Assembly: GCA_964555255.1 (NCBI GenBank)
Contig: CAZKRG010000001.1
Span: 3,992-67,991, forward strand
From: VGJV01 sp964555255
GTDB taxonomy: Bacteria > Patescibacteriota > Minisyncoccia > UBA6257 > 2-01-FULL-56-20
Length of the DNA: 64,000 nt
Reading direction: 5' to 3'
Shown here: positions 41,450 through 49,741 of the stretch, in pieces
Numbering within the stretch: the stretch's first letter is position 1
Layout: every line of letters begins with the position of its first letter
Translations under genes and position numbers: made by a program
The notes under the pieces: generated by a model
Seen by the model: only the letters and a program-made list of their open reading frames with translations
What the model was told of the DNA's origin: nothing
Databases searched by the model: none

Positions 41450-44039
41450 CTTTAATCTCTCCACGAATAATCTTGTCCGCAAGCTTGTCTAATATAACCT
41501 TTTGAAGCAGCCGCTTCAAAGGTCGGGCCCCATATTCAGCACTAAACCCTTCCCGCGCAAGATATTCTCTCGCTGCAGCTTCCACCTTAATAGTGATATT
41601 ATTCTCCCGCAAACGTTCCTCGAGAAGTTGAATCTGGATATCCACAATATGCTCGATATCTTCCTTTGTAAGAGGATTAAAAATAATAATCTCGTCGATT
41701 CGGTTCAAAAATTCCGGCCGGAAACTTTCCCGAAGTGCCCCGAGCACCTTGCCTTTATATGCCTCCTCATCAGGTCCTCGCACCCCTTCCTTTCCTACTG
41801 AAAATCCGAGCGAGGACATAGCACGGAGATGTTCACTCCCTACGTTAGAAGTCATAATAATAATCGCATTCTTAAAATTTACTGTCTTGCCTTTCGCATC
41901 GGTGAGTCTTCCATTATCGAGAATCTGAAGAAGAAGATTAAACACCTCCGGATGTGCTTTCTCGATTTCGTCAAAAAGGATGATGCTGTAGGGTCGATGT
42001 CGGAGAATCTCGGTAAGCTGCCCGCCTTCTTCATGTCCCACATATCCAGGAGGGGACCCGACGAGGCGGCTCACTGCATGCCGCTCCATATATTCTGACA
42101 TGTCAATGCGGACTAATGCCTTTTCATCATTAAACATGAACTCTGCAAGCGCCCGTGCAAGTTCGGTTTTCCCAACTCCCGTAGGCCCCAAAAACATAAA
42201 TGATCCCAAAGGTCGATGGACGTCGGAAAGTCCTGCGCGCGCGCGTCGCAATGCGTTCGCCACTGCTTCAATAGCTTCAGTCTGTCCAACCACACGTGTA
42301 CGAAGCACCTCTTCTATTTTAGTCAGTTTCGCACTCTCGTTTTCAAGGACGCGGGAGATGGGGATACCTGTCCATACCGAAACCACCGCCGCGACATCCT
42401 CTTTATCAACTGCCTCTTTCAAGAAACGCTCATCCGTGTGTTCTGATTTTTTGCGCCGTCGAGCAACAATTCCAAAATGCTTCTTCTCAAAAAGGGAGTA
42501 GTCTTTTTCTGCTTGAGGAAGTTCACCATACACCACCTGAGCCACACGCTCCAAATTTCCTTCTCGTTCGGCGATTTCCGCTTCTCGCTTAAGCGAATCA
42601 ATTTTCCGACGCAACTCGTGCAAGGTCTCAAATTTTATTTTCTCCGTGTGCCAACGAGCTGAAAGTTCATCGTTTCTATCCTTAAGAGTTTTTAAACTTT
42701 CGTCGATTTCTTTAAGCCTCAGCGAAAACTTATCTTCTCGAGAAAGTGCCTGACGCTCTACCTCTAAACGGGTAATCTCCCGCCGCACCGAATCAATTTC
42801 TTTAGGAAGACTCTCGGATTCGAGCCGGCGCGCTGCTGCGGCCTCATCGATTAAATCTACTGCCTTGTCGGGCAAAAAACGATCGGTGATATACCGGGAA
42901 GAAAGGTTCACTGCCTCTACAATCGCTTCGTCGCTAATACGCAATCCGTGGTGAATTTCATATTTTTCCTTAAGCCCTCGCAAAATTGCAATACTGTCTT
43001 CGAGAGAAGGTTCTTCCACAATAATGGGCTGGAACCGCCGCTCAAGTGCTGGATCTTTCTCAATGTAGCGTTGATATTCTCGGATGGTAGTGGCTCCAAT
43101 GGCATGAAGTTCTCCACGCGCTAAGGCAGGCTTTAAAAGGTTCGACGCATCCACTGCCCCTTCAGCAGCTCCCGCACCCACAATCGCATGAATTTCATCA
43201 ATAAAAAGCACCAATTTCCCACTTGCACTCTTGATCTCCTTCATAAATGCTTTAAGTCGATCTTCAAATTCTCCACGAAATTTCGTCCCTGCAATGAGCG
43301 CTCCGAGATCGAGCATAAGAATTTCTTTTCCTTTCAAAGGTTCCGGCACATCTCCATGCATAATCTGCTGCGCTAACCCTTCTACAATCGCGGTTTTTCC
43401 AACTCCTGGTTCCCCGATAAGCACCGGGTTATTTTTAGTACGCCGGGAAAGTACCTGCATAACCCGCCGAAGTTCTTCTTCGCGACCAATCACTGGATCA
43501 AGTTCCCCTGCGCGCGCTTTTTCAGTAAGATTAATCGCATACTTTTCGAGCACTTGGAATTTGCTCTCCGGAGTTTCGTCGGTAACGCGCACCGATCCTC
43601 GAAGCTGGGCAAGCACTCGGAATGCAGCCTCACGCCGCACTCCAAATTGGTCGAGCACTGCCTTTGCCGCCGCAGGCACATCAAGAATAGCAAGGAGCAG
43701 ATGCTCGCACGAAACAAACTCGTCTTTCTGCTGTGCTGCCACTTTTGCTGCCTGGTCGAGTACACGCATGATTTCGTGGGAAAGATACAACTGCCCGACA
43801 TTCGAATTCCCCACAATTTTAGGAATCCGATCGAGTTCTAGCTCAATTTGTTCTTGAAGTTTCTCGAGATTCACCCCTAGTCGCGTGAGTACGGGAACAA
43901 CCAATGACTGCTGATCCTCAAGAAGCGCAGCGAGGAGGTGGAGCACTTTAAGTTCTCCATGATTTTTCCTTCCTGCAAGCTCTTGAGCATTTTGTAACGC
44001 CTCTTGAGCTTTAATAGTAAATCGATGAAAATGTGGCAT
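41394..44039 (-). CDS. clpB: ATP-dependent disaggregase ClpB
   Basis: 881 residues: Clp-N repeat domain (FTIKAQEALQNAQELAGRKN), AAA1 with Walker A GEPGVGKTAIVEGLA and Walker B LVLFIDEIHAIVGAG, the coiled middle domain (about residues 400-530), and AAA2 with GPTGVGKTELARALAE and ILFDEIEKAHPEVFN. The full middle domain and the absence of a ClpP-binding IGF loop favour ClpB over ClpC. It unfolds aggregates with DnaK. HtrA is 11 nt upstream, making a stress-protein unit. Confidence 0.93.
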   Translation of the reverse strand: MPHFHRFTIKAQEALQNAQELAGRKNHGELKVLHLLAALLEDQQSLVVPVLTRLGVNLEKLQEQIELELDRIPKIVGNSNVGQLYLSHEIMRVLDQAAKVAAQQKDEFVSCEHLLLAILDVPAAAKAVLDQFGVRREAAFRVLAQLRGSVRVTDETPESKFQVLEKYAINLTEKARAGELDPVIGREEELRRVMQVLSRRTKNNPVLIGEPGVGKTAIVEGLAQQIMHGDVPEPLKGKEILMLDLGALIAGTKFRGEFEDRLKAFMKEIKSASGKLVLFIDEIHAIVGAGAAEGAVDASNLLKPALARGELHAIGATTIREYQRYIEKDPALERRFQPIIVEEPSLEDSIAILRGLKEKYEIHHGLRISDEAIVEAVNLSSRYITDRFLPDKAVDLIDEAAAARRLESESLPKEIDSVRREITRLEVERQALSREDKFSLRLKEIDESLKTLKDRNDELSARWHTEKIKFETLHELRRKIDSLKREAEIAEREGNLERVAQVVYGELPQAEKDYSLFEKKHFGIVARRRKKSEHTDERFLKEAVDKEDVAAVVSVWTGIPISRVLENESAKLTKIEEVLRTRVVGQTEAIEAVANALRRARAGLSDVHRPLGSFMFLGPTGVGKTELARALAEFMFNDEKALVRIDMSEYMERHAVSRLVGSPPGYVGHEEGGQLTEILRHRPYSIILFDEIEKAHPEVFNLLLQILDNGRLTDAKGKTVNFKNAIIIMTSNVGSEHLRAMSSLGFSVGKEGVRGPDEEAYKGKVLGALRESFRPEFLNRIDEIIIFNPLTKEDIEHIVDIQIQLLEERLRENNITIKVEAAAREYLAREGFSAEYGARPLKRLLQKVILDKLADKIIRGEIKDGDKVKVHFKSNSLVVGV

Positions 44040-44050
44040 TGTTTTATAAA

Positions 44051-45301
44051 TTATTCGCCAGGTCGCTTTGCGAGAATCACAGATAACGTCAGCGTCTGAG
44101 ATCCTCGACGCACGGTAAGTTTTATTTCATCTCCTACTGAATGCTGGGCAATCAGCAACCCAAGCGGATGACCGCTATCTATTTTTTGGTCATCCACCTG
44201 TAAAATAATGTCTTCTACTACAATACCTGCCTTCTCTGCGGGAGACTGGGGAATAACCCCTGGTCCCTCCCCGGATCCCCTCACAAGCGCCCCGTAGTCT
44301 ACAGGCAAACGCTGCTTCTTGGCAAATTCGGGAGTCACTGCGGTATAGCGCACTCCGAGAAAAGGGGTCTGTATGGTGCCAGTGGCGCGGACCGAGGCAA
44401 TCGCTCGTTTCACTGCGTTAATAGGCAAGGCAAATCCTATATTCTGAGCTCCAGACGCCACCGCGGTATCAATACCTATAACCTCTCCCCGAAGATTAAG
44501 GAGCGGCCCTCCGGAATTACCTAAATTAATTGCCGCATCTGTTTGGAGTACTCCTGAAATAGTTTCTTCGAGTCCCACCCCCGATGCAGTAACGGTACGG
44601 GAAAGTCCGGAAATAACCCCCACCGACACCGTATTACGGAACTCCCCCAATGCATTCCCGATAGCAATAGCAGTCTGCCCAAGTTCTACTGCATCAGAAT
44701 CTCCTAACACAACAGTGGACAGTCCCTGCGCACTAATTTTGACAATCGCGAGATCTTGGACTGGATCCTGAGCCAACACTTTTGCACTATATTTTTTCCC
44801 ATCGTTGGTGAAAACGGTGTATGAAGATTGAGAATCGCTCACAACATGTTTATTGGTCACAATAAGCCCATCTGCGGAAATAATAAACCCGCTCCCTCCA
44901 CCTACGTCTTGGAGTTGTGTCCCCTTTTCACAGGAAGTAAAGAATTGATCTCCTCCAAAAAAATGTTGAAATTCCGGTGGAAGATCTCCAAAAGGATTCC
45001 CGGGACAATTTTCGAGAATAGGCACATTCTTGGAAATGACGATCGAGACCACGGCGGGTTCTGCGCGTTTCACTGCCTCAACCACTGCCCGCTCATAATC
45101 TAACGCAGGTTTATAAAGAGAAGAAACTACGGGGGGAGAAGATTGAGATGTAGTACTCGTTCCCCGAGAAACAAAGAAAGAAGAGACCCCACGCAAGAAA
45201 TCCCCTAAAAAACTCGCGCGCGCGGAAGAAACTCCTACTACAAAAACCGTAGCGAGTGCAATACTTCCAAGAAGAATACCGATGGATTTTTTAGTATACA
45301 T
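44051..45301 (-). CDS. HtrA/DegP-type serine protease
   Basis: 416 residues. N-terminal membrane anchor (about residues 7-28), trypsin-like domain with His in IVTNKHVVSD, Asp in DLAIVKI and Ser in NLGNSGGPLLNL, then one PDZ domain (IPQSPAEKAGIVVEDIILQV). Extracytoplasmic quality-control protease. It has its own good promoter and precedes clpB. Confidence 0.94.
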   Translation of the reverse strand: MYTKKSIGILLGSIALATVFVVGVSSARASFLGDFLRGVSSFFVSRGTSTTSQSSPPVVSSLYKPALDYERAVVEAVKRAEPAVVSIVISKNVPILENCPGNPFGDLPPEFQHFFGGDQFFTSCEKGTQLQDVGGGSGFIISADGLIVTNKHVVSDSQSSYTVFTNDGKKYSAKVLAQDPVQDLAIVKISAQGLSTVVLGDSDAVELGQTAIAIGNALGEFRNTVSVGVISGLSRTVTASGVGLEETISGVLQTDAAINLGNSGGPLLNLRGEVIGIDTAVASGAQNIGFALPINAVKRAIASVRATGTIQTPFLGVRYTAVTPEFAKKQRLPVDYGALVRGSGEGPGVIPQSPAEKAGIVVEDIILQVDDQKIDSGHPLGLLIAQHSVGDEIKLTVRRGSQTLTLSVILAKRPGE

Positions 45302-45325
45302 AGCCTGCGAAAATGTACAAAATAT

Positions 45326-45354
45326 AGTATAGTCCCCGTCCCCACCCCTCGCAA
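45326..45354 (-). promoter_or_regulatory. Promoter of the htrA-clpB operon
   Basis: Minus strand TTGCGA (45349-45354), 17-nt GC-rich spacer, TATACT (45326-45331), about 25 nt before the htrA ATG. Confidence 0.65.
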
Positions 45355-45361
45355 CCGCTCG

Positions 45362-46636
45362 TTACCAATCTTTTGAGAAAAGCCGCTGCAGAACCGAAAT
45401 TGTCTTTCGCACCTCTGCCGGATAGGTAAATTTCCCTAAACTAAAACGAATGCTCTCGCGTGCCTGAATCTCGGAAAGGCCCAATGCGCGTAAGGTCCTC
45501 GATCCTTGAGAAGACCGACTGCTACACGCAGGCCCCCCGGAAATCGCTATCCCTGCGATATCAAGTCGAATAAGCAGTTCCTCAGCGCGGACATGAGGGA
45601 AGTGCACGCTAAGAATATTAGGCAACGTGAGAAGTGAGCCGGAGGTGAAGGGAGAAAACGCCACTCCATTTACTACCGCGGAGGGAACACTTGCCAGAAT
45701 ACCTCTCCATAACTCCTGCCGCAAGAGGGAGACGCGACGGGTCTCTTTCTCCCGAAGAGTACTCGCGATTCGGAAAGCTTCGGCAAATCCTGCAAGTCCT
45801 GCAACATTGTGAGTGCCAGAACGCAATCCAAACTCTTGCCCTCCTCCAGTAAATACAGGAGAGAGAACATCTTTATTTCGATGTCTTCTCACATAAAGAA
45901 CTCCTACCCCTTTCGGCCCATATATCTTGTGAGCCGACAATGTCATAAGGTCTATTCCTAATCGATTGACATCACAATCAAAAAATTGAAATGCTTGTGC
46001 AGCATCGGTATGAAATAGCGGATATGTGGTACGTGGTGCATGGTATATGGGTTTCTTTTGGAAATTGGAAATTGGAAATTGGAAATTCCCATTTCTAAAA
46101 TTGCTGATAATTTTAGCAATTTCAGAAATGGGCTGCATTGTTCCAACTTCGTTATTCGCATACATCACCGAAACAAGCGCAGTCTGTGGAGTGAGTGCTT
46201 GCTCGAGCGCGCGAAGATTTACCACTCCTTCATGAGTGACTGGTACTTCCACCACTTCAACTCCTTCCCGCTCAAGGTCTCGCGCCGTCTCCCTCACCGA
46301 TTCATGCTCAATCGCGGAAATGACAATGCGCGGTCGGATCTTTTTTTCTCTATTTCCTATTCCTAAACCCGATACCCTAAGCCCCTTGAGCACTCCTCGC
46401 AACGCGAGATTATTCGCCTCCGTAGCCGATCCGGTAAATATAATCTCCCGAAATTCCGCGCCAATTCCTCGCGCCACCGTTTCCCGCGCAGCATCTACCG
46501 CCGCGATGGCTTGCTGCCCAAAAGAATGGAGTGAACTTGGATTGCCAAATTCTTTGAAAAAATAAGGCTCCATTGCCCTGCGCACCGCAGGATCAAGCGG
46601 CGTAGTCGCCGCATAATCGAGGTAAATTCTCTTCAT
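45362..46636 (-). CDS. Cysteine desulfurase (NifS/IscS family)
   Basis: PLP enzyme supplying sulfur for Fe-S clusters or tRNA thiolation. 424 residues: DYAATTPLDPAV start, FTGSATEANNLAL, HTDAAQ, PLP-Lys in LSAHKIYGPKGVG, and the active-site Cys loop GGPACSSRSSQG. An insert of about 35 residues after residue 160 (SNFRNGNFQFPISNFQKKP, YHAPRTTYP) is encoded by two 7-bp repeat arrays and a hairpin (46026-46132). The insert lies just before the conserved HTD, so the enzyme may tolerate it as a surface loop. The DGR RT ends 5 bp upstream on the same strand. Confidence 0.92.
   Translation of the reverse strand: MKRIYLDYAATTPLDPAVRRAMEPYFFKEFGNPSSLHSFGQQAIAAVDAARETVARGIGAEFREIIFTGSATEANNLALRGVLKGLRVSGLGIGNREKKIRPRIVISAIEHESVRETARDLEREGVEVVEVPVTHEGVVNLRALEQALTPQTALVSVMYANNEVGTMQPISEIAKIISNFRNGNFQFPISNFQKKPIYHAPRTTYPLFHTDAAQAFQFFDCDVNRLGIDLMTLSAHKIYGPKGVGVLYVRRHRNKDVLSPVFTGGGQEFGLRSGTHNVAGLAGFAEAFRIASTLREKETRRVSLLRQELWRGILASVPSAVVNGVAFSPFTSGSLLTLPNILSVHFPHVRAEELLIRLDIAGIAISGGPACSSRSSQGSRTLRALGLSEIQARESIRFSLGKFTYPAEVRKTISVLQRLFSKDW
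46026..46132. repeat. Heptamer arrays plus hairpin inside the cysteine desulfurase gene
   Basis: Four 7-bp units around GTGGTAC (46026-46053), four of TTGGAAA (46058-46085), then a hairpin with arms 46088-46105 and 46115-46132 (CCCATTTCT/AGAAATGGG and AAATTGCT/AGCAATTT, one mismatch). All of it is translated in frame. Confidence 0.85.
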
Positions 46637-46641
46637 CGCTC

Positions 46642-47837
46642 CTAGAATGTAGCGCGTGAAATAGAATTACTCAACTTCCGCGCATTTCCATAACTCAAAA
46701 GCCCGCGATATGAAGCAATACTTTCCTGAGTTGGATAAGTAATGATTCTTTTGAACATCCGGTGTTTGGTTGCGGTTCGCAACACGCGGTGTTCAGGAAA
46801 ATGCACCCAACCCAAAACATCCACACCAGACGCGAGGGTATTTATAAAAACCTTATCGGGATGCAGCGAAAGTTTCAACCGGCTGGAAAGAAAATTGCGG
46901 ATTTCGGTGAGAACAATTTCCAACCATGCCTTATTTTCCGAAAGCACCAAAAAATCATCCGCGTAGCGAAGATAATATTTCGCCCGAATATTATGTTTTA
47001 CAAATTGATCGAATTCATTCATATAAATATTCACAAGGAGCTGCGAGGTGAGATTTCCAAGTGGCAACCCTATTCCTCCTTTAGAAAAGGAGGTGCTCCC
47101 CGACTTAAGTCGGGGAGCGGAGGATTTCTCCCCTTCACTTGAAAAACTCTCTATCACTTCTTTGAGAAGCGTGAGGATTTTTGGATCGGAAATAGAGGAA
47201 CGGAGAATTTCTAAAAGAACCTCGTGATCTATATTNNNNNNNNNNNNNNNNNNNNNNNNNNNNNNNNNNNNNNNNNNNNNNNNNNNNNNNNNNNNNNNNN
47301 NNNNNNNNNNNNNNNNNNNNNNNNNNNNNNNNNNNTTGGATCGGAAATAGAGGAACGGAGAATTTCTAAAAGAACCTCGTGATCTATATTTGCGAAGAAT
47401 TTCCGGATGTCACATTTCAACACCCAGCAGGTACGCGTGTGATTCCGGCTCGCGCGATAGGCAAATGTGCGGAAGCGATCCATCGCTCGATGCGTACCCT
47501 TATTATCTCTGCAGGAAAAGGAATCAGATATAAACGTTGTATCAAAAAATGGGTAGAGCTGTCGGTAAATCGCGTGATGTAATAGTCGGTCGCGCACGCT
47601 TGCTTTGTGGATGTCGCGCGGCTTCGGGTCTGCGATGCAAAAATGATGGTACGACCCATGCCGGTATATCCCGTTGCGCAAATTTTCGCAAAGGGATAGG
47701 ATATTGTCCATTAGTCGCAGAGAAAATTCCTATACATCGCGCTTCGCGCGTTTGCCCGGCAAAAATTCCCGCCATGCTTCAAGCAAGTTTTCTACGGAAA
47801 TGATTTCCTCAAATGTACCGGAAAATATTTTTCTCAT
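46642..47837 (-). CDS. DGR reverse transcriptase (with scaffold gap and one in-frame TAG)
   Basis: Error-prone RT of a diversity-generating retroelement. It copies the TR RNA with adenine mutagenesis. Start ATG 47837 (MRKIFSGTFEEIISVENLLE). Motifs include DPKPRDIHKASVRDRLLHHA, FISDSFSCRDNKGTH, LKCDIRKFFANIDH (motif 3), the DGR hallmark GLPLGNLTSQ (with SQ in place of the retroviral motif), and the catalytic YLRYADDFLVL. A gap of 100 N (47236-47335) is flanked by the same 55 bp; collapsing gap plus one copy keeps the frame and gives about 346 residues. One TAG stop stands at 47730-47732, where relatives usually have Gln; translation from ATG 47711 would skip it but lose 42 residues. A palindrome (47093-47116) is inserted in frame before GLPLGN. 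Confidence 0.9.
47181..47390. other. Assembly gap flanked by an exact 55-bp duplication
   Basis: 47181-47235 and 47336-47390 are identical and surround exactly 100 N. This is the signature of two contigs that overlapped but were scaffolded rather than merged. The true sequence most likely lacks 155 bp here. Confidence 0.9.
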
Positions 47838-47886
47838 TATAAAATTCTTCCTATGAATACCCCCCCCCCGCAGGAACACTTCTATC

Positions 47887-48228
47887 GTGCAACGCCTCTC
47901 CTGTGCATACAAGCTCTGGCATGAGTTTTTGCCGCACATTCCGAAAAACACCCGCTACACGTTAGGAGCGAAAATAGACGCGGCGCTCATAGAAACACTT
48001 GAGGCAATCTTCATTGCGAGCTTTCTCCCGCGAGAGAAAAAACTGCTTTATCTCGAACGCGCGACCGTAAGACTTGACCTCGCAAAATTTTTTATTCAGC
48101 TCCTCTGGGAACTCAAGGCGTTCGACAACAAAAAATACGTAATGATCTCGGAAGAACTCATCGAAGTCGGAAAGATGCTCGGCGGATGGATGCGGCAGTT
48201 CATAAACCGAACCGCCGAGCATCAATAA
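47887..48228 (+). CDS. avd: DGR accessory protein Avd (four-helix bundle)
   Basis: 113 residues from GTG 47887; binds RT and nucleic acid in DGR mutagenic retrohoming. Sequence CAYKLWHEFLPHIPKNTRYT, LGAKIDAALIETLEAIFIAS, RATVRLDLAKFFIQLLWELK and GKMLGGWMRQ is the Avd pattern: a basic pentamer-forming helical bundle. It is on the strand opposite to RT, TR and target, which is unusual. An ATG at 47853 would extend it (MNTPPP..) if the run of ten C at 47860-47869 were one base shorter, so tract length may decide the N-terminus. Confidence 0.88.
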   Translation: MQRLSCAYKLWHEFLPHIPKNTRYTLGAKIDAALIETLEAIFIASFLPREKKLLYLERATVRLDLAKFFIQLLWELKAFDNKKYVMISEELIEVGKMLGGWMRQFINRTAEHQ

Positions 48229-48244
48229 AATATCCCCCTGCCAG

Positions 48245-48373
48245 TTTCCGGAGATAGCCACGCGTCCGTTGCGATCGAAGTCGTTCTCGATCCAGTTCCA
48301 GTTCTCATCCCACTGCTTGCCGTCGTTATCAGCATACGGATAGTTCCGGTTGCCGTCCTCGTTCACCACGATT
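48245..48373 (-). repeat. DGR template repeat (TR)
   Basis: 129 nt that align without gaps to 48710-48838 in the target gene. There are 25 differences, and every one is an A in this copy on the minus strand (11 A-to-G, 8 A-to-T, 6 A-to-C in the target); none of the other positions differ. This identifies it as the template and the target copy as the VR. Translated, it is Asn/Asp-rich (NEDGNRNYPYADND..), with AAC/AAT codons as expected. It lies between avd and the target terminator. Confidence 0.96.
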
Positions 48374-48576
48374 GTGCGGCGGGCCTCCCATGACACCACC
48401 CCTCGAATACTCTCGGGATTGAATCGAATTCGGGATCTTGAATCCCCTAGCCCGCCACACCAAGTAGCAGAAGAATAGAGCAAATTACCATCGCACTCCC
48501 GAAGCAGACGTATCCGCTTTGGCTCTGGCAGATGATATTGCAGAGTTCGGCGGCGTGAAGCCATAACCGCACGCAC
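48374..48576 (-). other. Open frame leading into the TR, possible relic of an older target
   Basis: The TR is in frame with upstream codons (MASRRRTLQYHLPEPKRIRL .. SSATWCGGLGDSRSRIRFNP .. GVVSWEARRTIVV) that look partly like the body of a DGR target domain. The frame runs through the TR without a stop and on into DNA antisense to avd. Either chance or the remains of a duplicated target from which the TR was derived. The promoter of the TR RNA should lie in this segment, but none was clear. Confidence 0.35.
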
Positions 48577-48603
48577 AATGCCTACTGTCCATTTTTATTA
48601 TAT

Positions 48604-48639
48604 AAAAAATCAGAGCCTTGGCACGAATGCCAAAGCCCT
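48604..48639 (-). terminator. Terminator of DGR target gene 1
   Basis: Minus strand AGGGCTTTGGCA-TTCG-TGCCAAGGCTCT followed by GATTTTTTATA. Two positions are G-U pairs only in the minus-strand RNA, supporting this orientation. Confidence 0.85.
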
Positions 48640-48705
48640 GAAATTGATTCCAAGGTTCCAAGTGTCCAAAGACCGAAGGCCAAGGGCACAAGAACCAAGG
48701 TACTG

Positions 48706-49335
48706 CTACTTGCCGGAGATAGCCACGCGCCCGATGCGAACGAAGTCGAACCCGAACCAGAGCCAGCGCTCACCCCACTGCCGGCCGCCGTAAGCAGCAC
48801 ACGGATAGTCCCGGCTGCCGTCCTCGCGCACCACGACAATCCCCACGAAGTCAATGTACACCTTCCCAAGAAGGGCCATCAACGCCGGGAATTCCGACTG
48901 GTGCTCGAGCAGCCACTGGCGGTGCTGGTAGCCGAGGAGGAGGGGCAGGTGCGGGGCGAGGCGTTCCTCGTACACGTTCCCATTGATCGAAGGCTCATTC
49001 GCGCGGAGCACGGTCGCGAGGTTCAAGGTAACGGCTTCGGTGGGCGAGGTGTCCCACTCGATGGACTTGATCCCGTACTTCGCTTTGAGTTCCTCGAGCG
49101 TGGGCCGCGGAAGGGCGGGGATTTGGATCGAGAGCTCACCGGTGTCCACGAGGCCATCGAAGTCGCGCTCGATGAGGATCTGAAGACCCGAGAGCACTCC
49201 CTGCGCGTTCCGAACTCCCTTGAGGAAGCGCTCCTTGAGCTCGCGCTCTCGGCGGGTGTAGGTGGCGATTTGCTCGTCGGTCGGTTTCACTCGGACAATC
49301 CGATCGTCGGCAACAACTGTATTCGTAGTCGTCAT
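48706..49335 (-). CDS. DGR target protein with C-terminal variable region
   Basis: 209 residues. The N-terminal 160 residues are helical (YTRRERELKERFLKGVRNAQ) with a conserved body (RPTLEELKAKYGIKSIEWDT, LLLGYQHRQWLLEHQSEFPA). The last 44 residues are the VR: VREDGSRDYPCAAYGGRQWG, ERWLWFGFDF, RIGRVAISGK, a Trp-rich end like the C-type-lectin fold of known DGR targets. Relative to the TR, 17 residues are changed, mostly at Asn codons. No signal peptide, so it may act inside the cell or be carried out in another way. Promoter and long leader lie in the 237-bp repeat upstream. Confidence 0.92.
   Translation of the reverse strand: MTTTNTVVADDRIVRVKPTDEQIATYTRRERELKERFLKGVRNAQGVLSGLQILIERDFDGLVDTGELSIQIPALPRPTLEELKAKYGIKSIEWDTSPTEAVTLNLATVLRANEPSINGNVYEERLAPHLPLLLGYQHRQWLLEHQSEFPALMALLGKVYIDFVGIVVVREDGSRDYPCAAYGGRQWGERWLWFGFDFVRIGRVAISGK
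48710..48838 (-). repeat. DGR variable repeat (VR)
   Basis: Copy of the TR (48245-48373) with all 25 substitutions at TR adenines. It ends 2 nt before the target stop codon. The invariant 3' part CGCGTGGCTATCTCCGG (minus strand) would serve as the initiation-of-mutagenic-homology region. Confidence 0.96.
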
Positions 49336-49351
49336 AACAATCTTTCGTTAC

Positions 49352-49588
49352 TGGTCTACTGTCGCTGCGGGGATGTACGCGCACTCGCACCACGCGAGGC
49401 GTTTGTATCTCTTGTATTTTGGTTTGCCGCAGTAGTCAGGATACTGTTATTCCGAACACGGTGAGGAATCTAGATTCTTCGGCTCCACCCCGGGATGACA
49501 CAACAAACACCCTGAATACTGAGGCAAACTATGATAAAGAACGTGGCCAATTTATACCACTTTCAATATTTACTTGCAAATTTTCTAT
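49352..49588. repeat. 237-bp direct repeat, copy 1 (promoter and leader of target 1)
   Basis: Identical by eye to 50460-50696. It ends 17 bp from the target-1 start codon. It contains a promoter and, at 49445-49500, an imperfect palindrome of the TGTTATTCCGA..GGGATGACA type, a dispersed element seen in many bacteria. The 49589-49675 stretch between this copy and the target-2 terminator shows no gene. Confidence 0.95.
49551..49579 (-). promoter_or_regulatory. Promoter of DGR target gene 1 (repeat copy 1)
   Basis: Minus strand TTGCAA (49574-49579), 17-nt spacer, TATAAA (49551-49556). It would give an untranslated leader of about 210 nt. Confidence 0.65.
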
Positions 49589-49676
49589 GGCGGAGAAACC
49601 CTCTGGGCTAATACCAGCTACGTGAGCCGCTCCGCAGAATTCATATCCTTCATAGAAATTCTATCACAAAAGCAAA

Positions 49677-49710
49677 ACCCTCGCAGAGCTGCCAAAGCAG
49701 ATGCGAGGGT
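49677..49710 (-). terminator. Terminator of the second target-like gene
   Basis: ACCCTCGCA and TGCGAGGGT arms (9 bp) with a 16-nt loop; the minus strand continues TTTTGCTTTTG. About 30 nt after the stop codon of the gene at 49742. Confidence 0.7.
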
Positions 49711-49741
49711 CATAGGGATAAAGTACCCAAGGGTCCGAAGG

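Noticed and set aside
46642..47837. RT as part of a group II intron or retron
   Set aside because: No intron domain V, maturase or msr/msd structure was seen, while TR/VR, Avd and the GLPLGNLTSQ motif point to a DGR.
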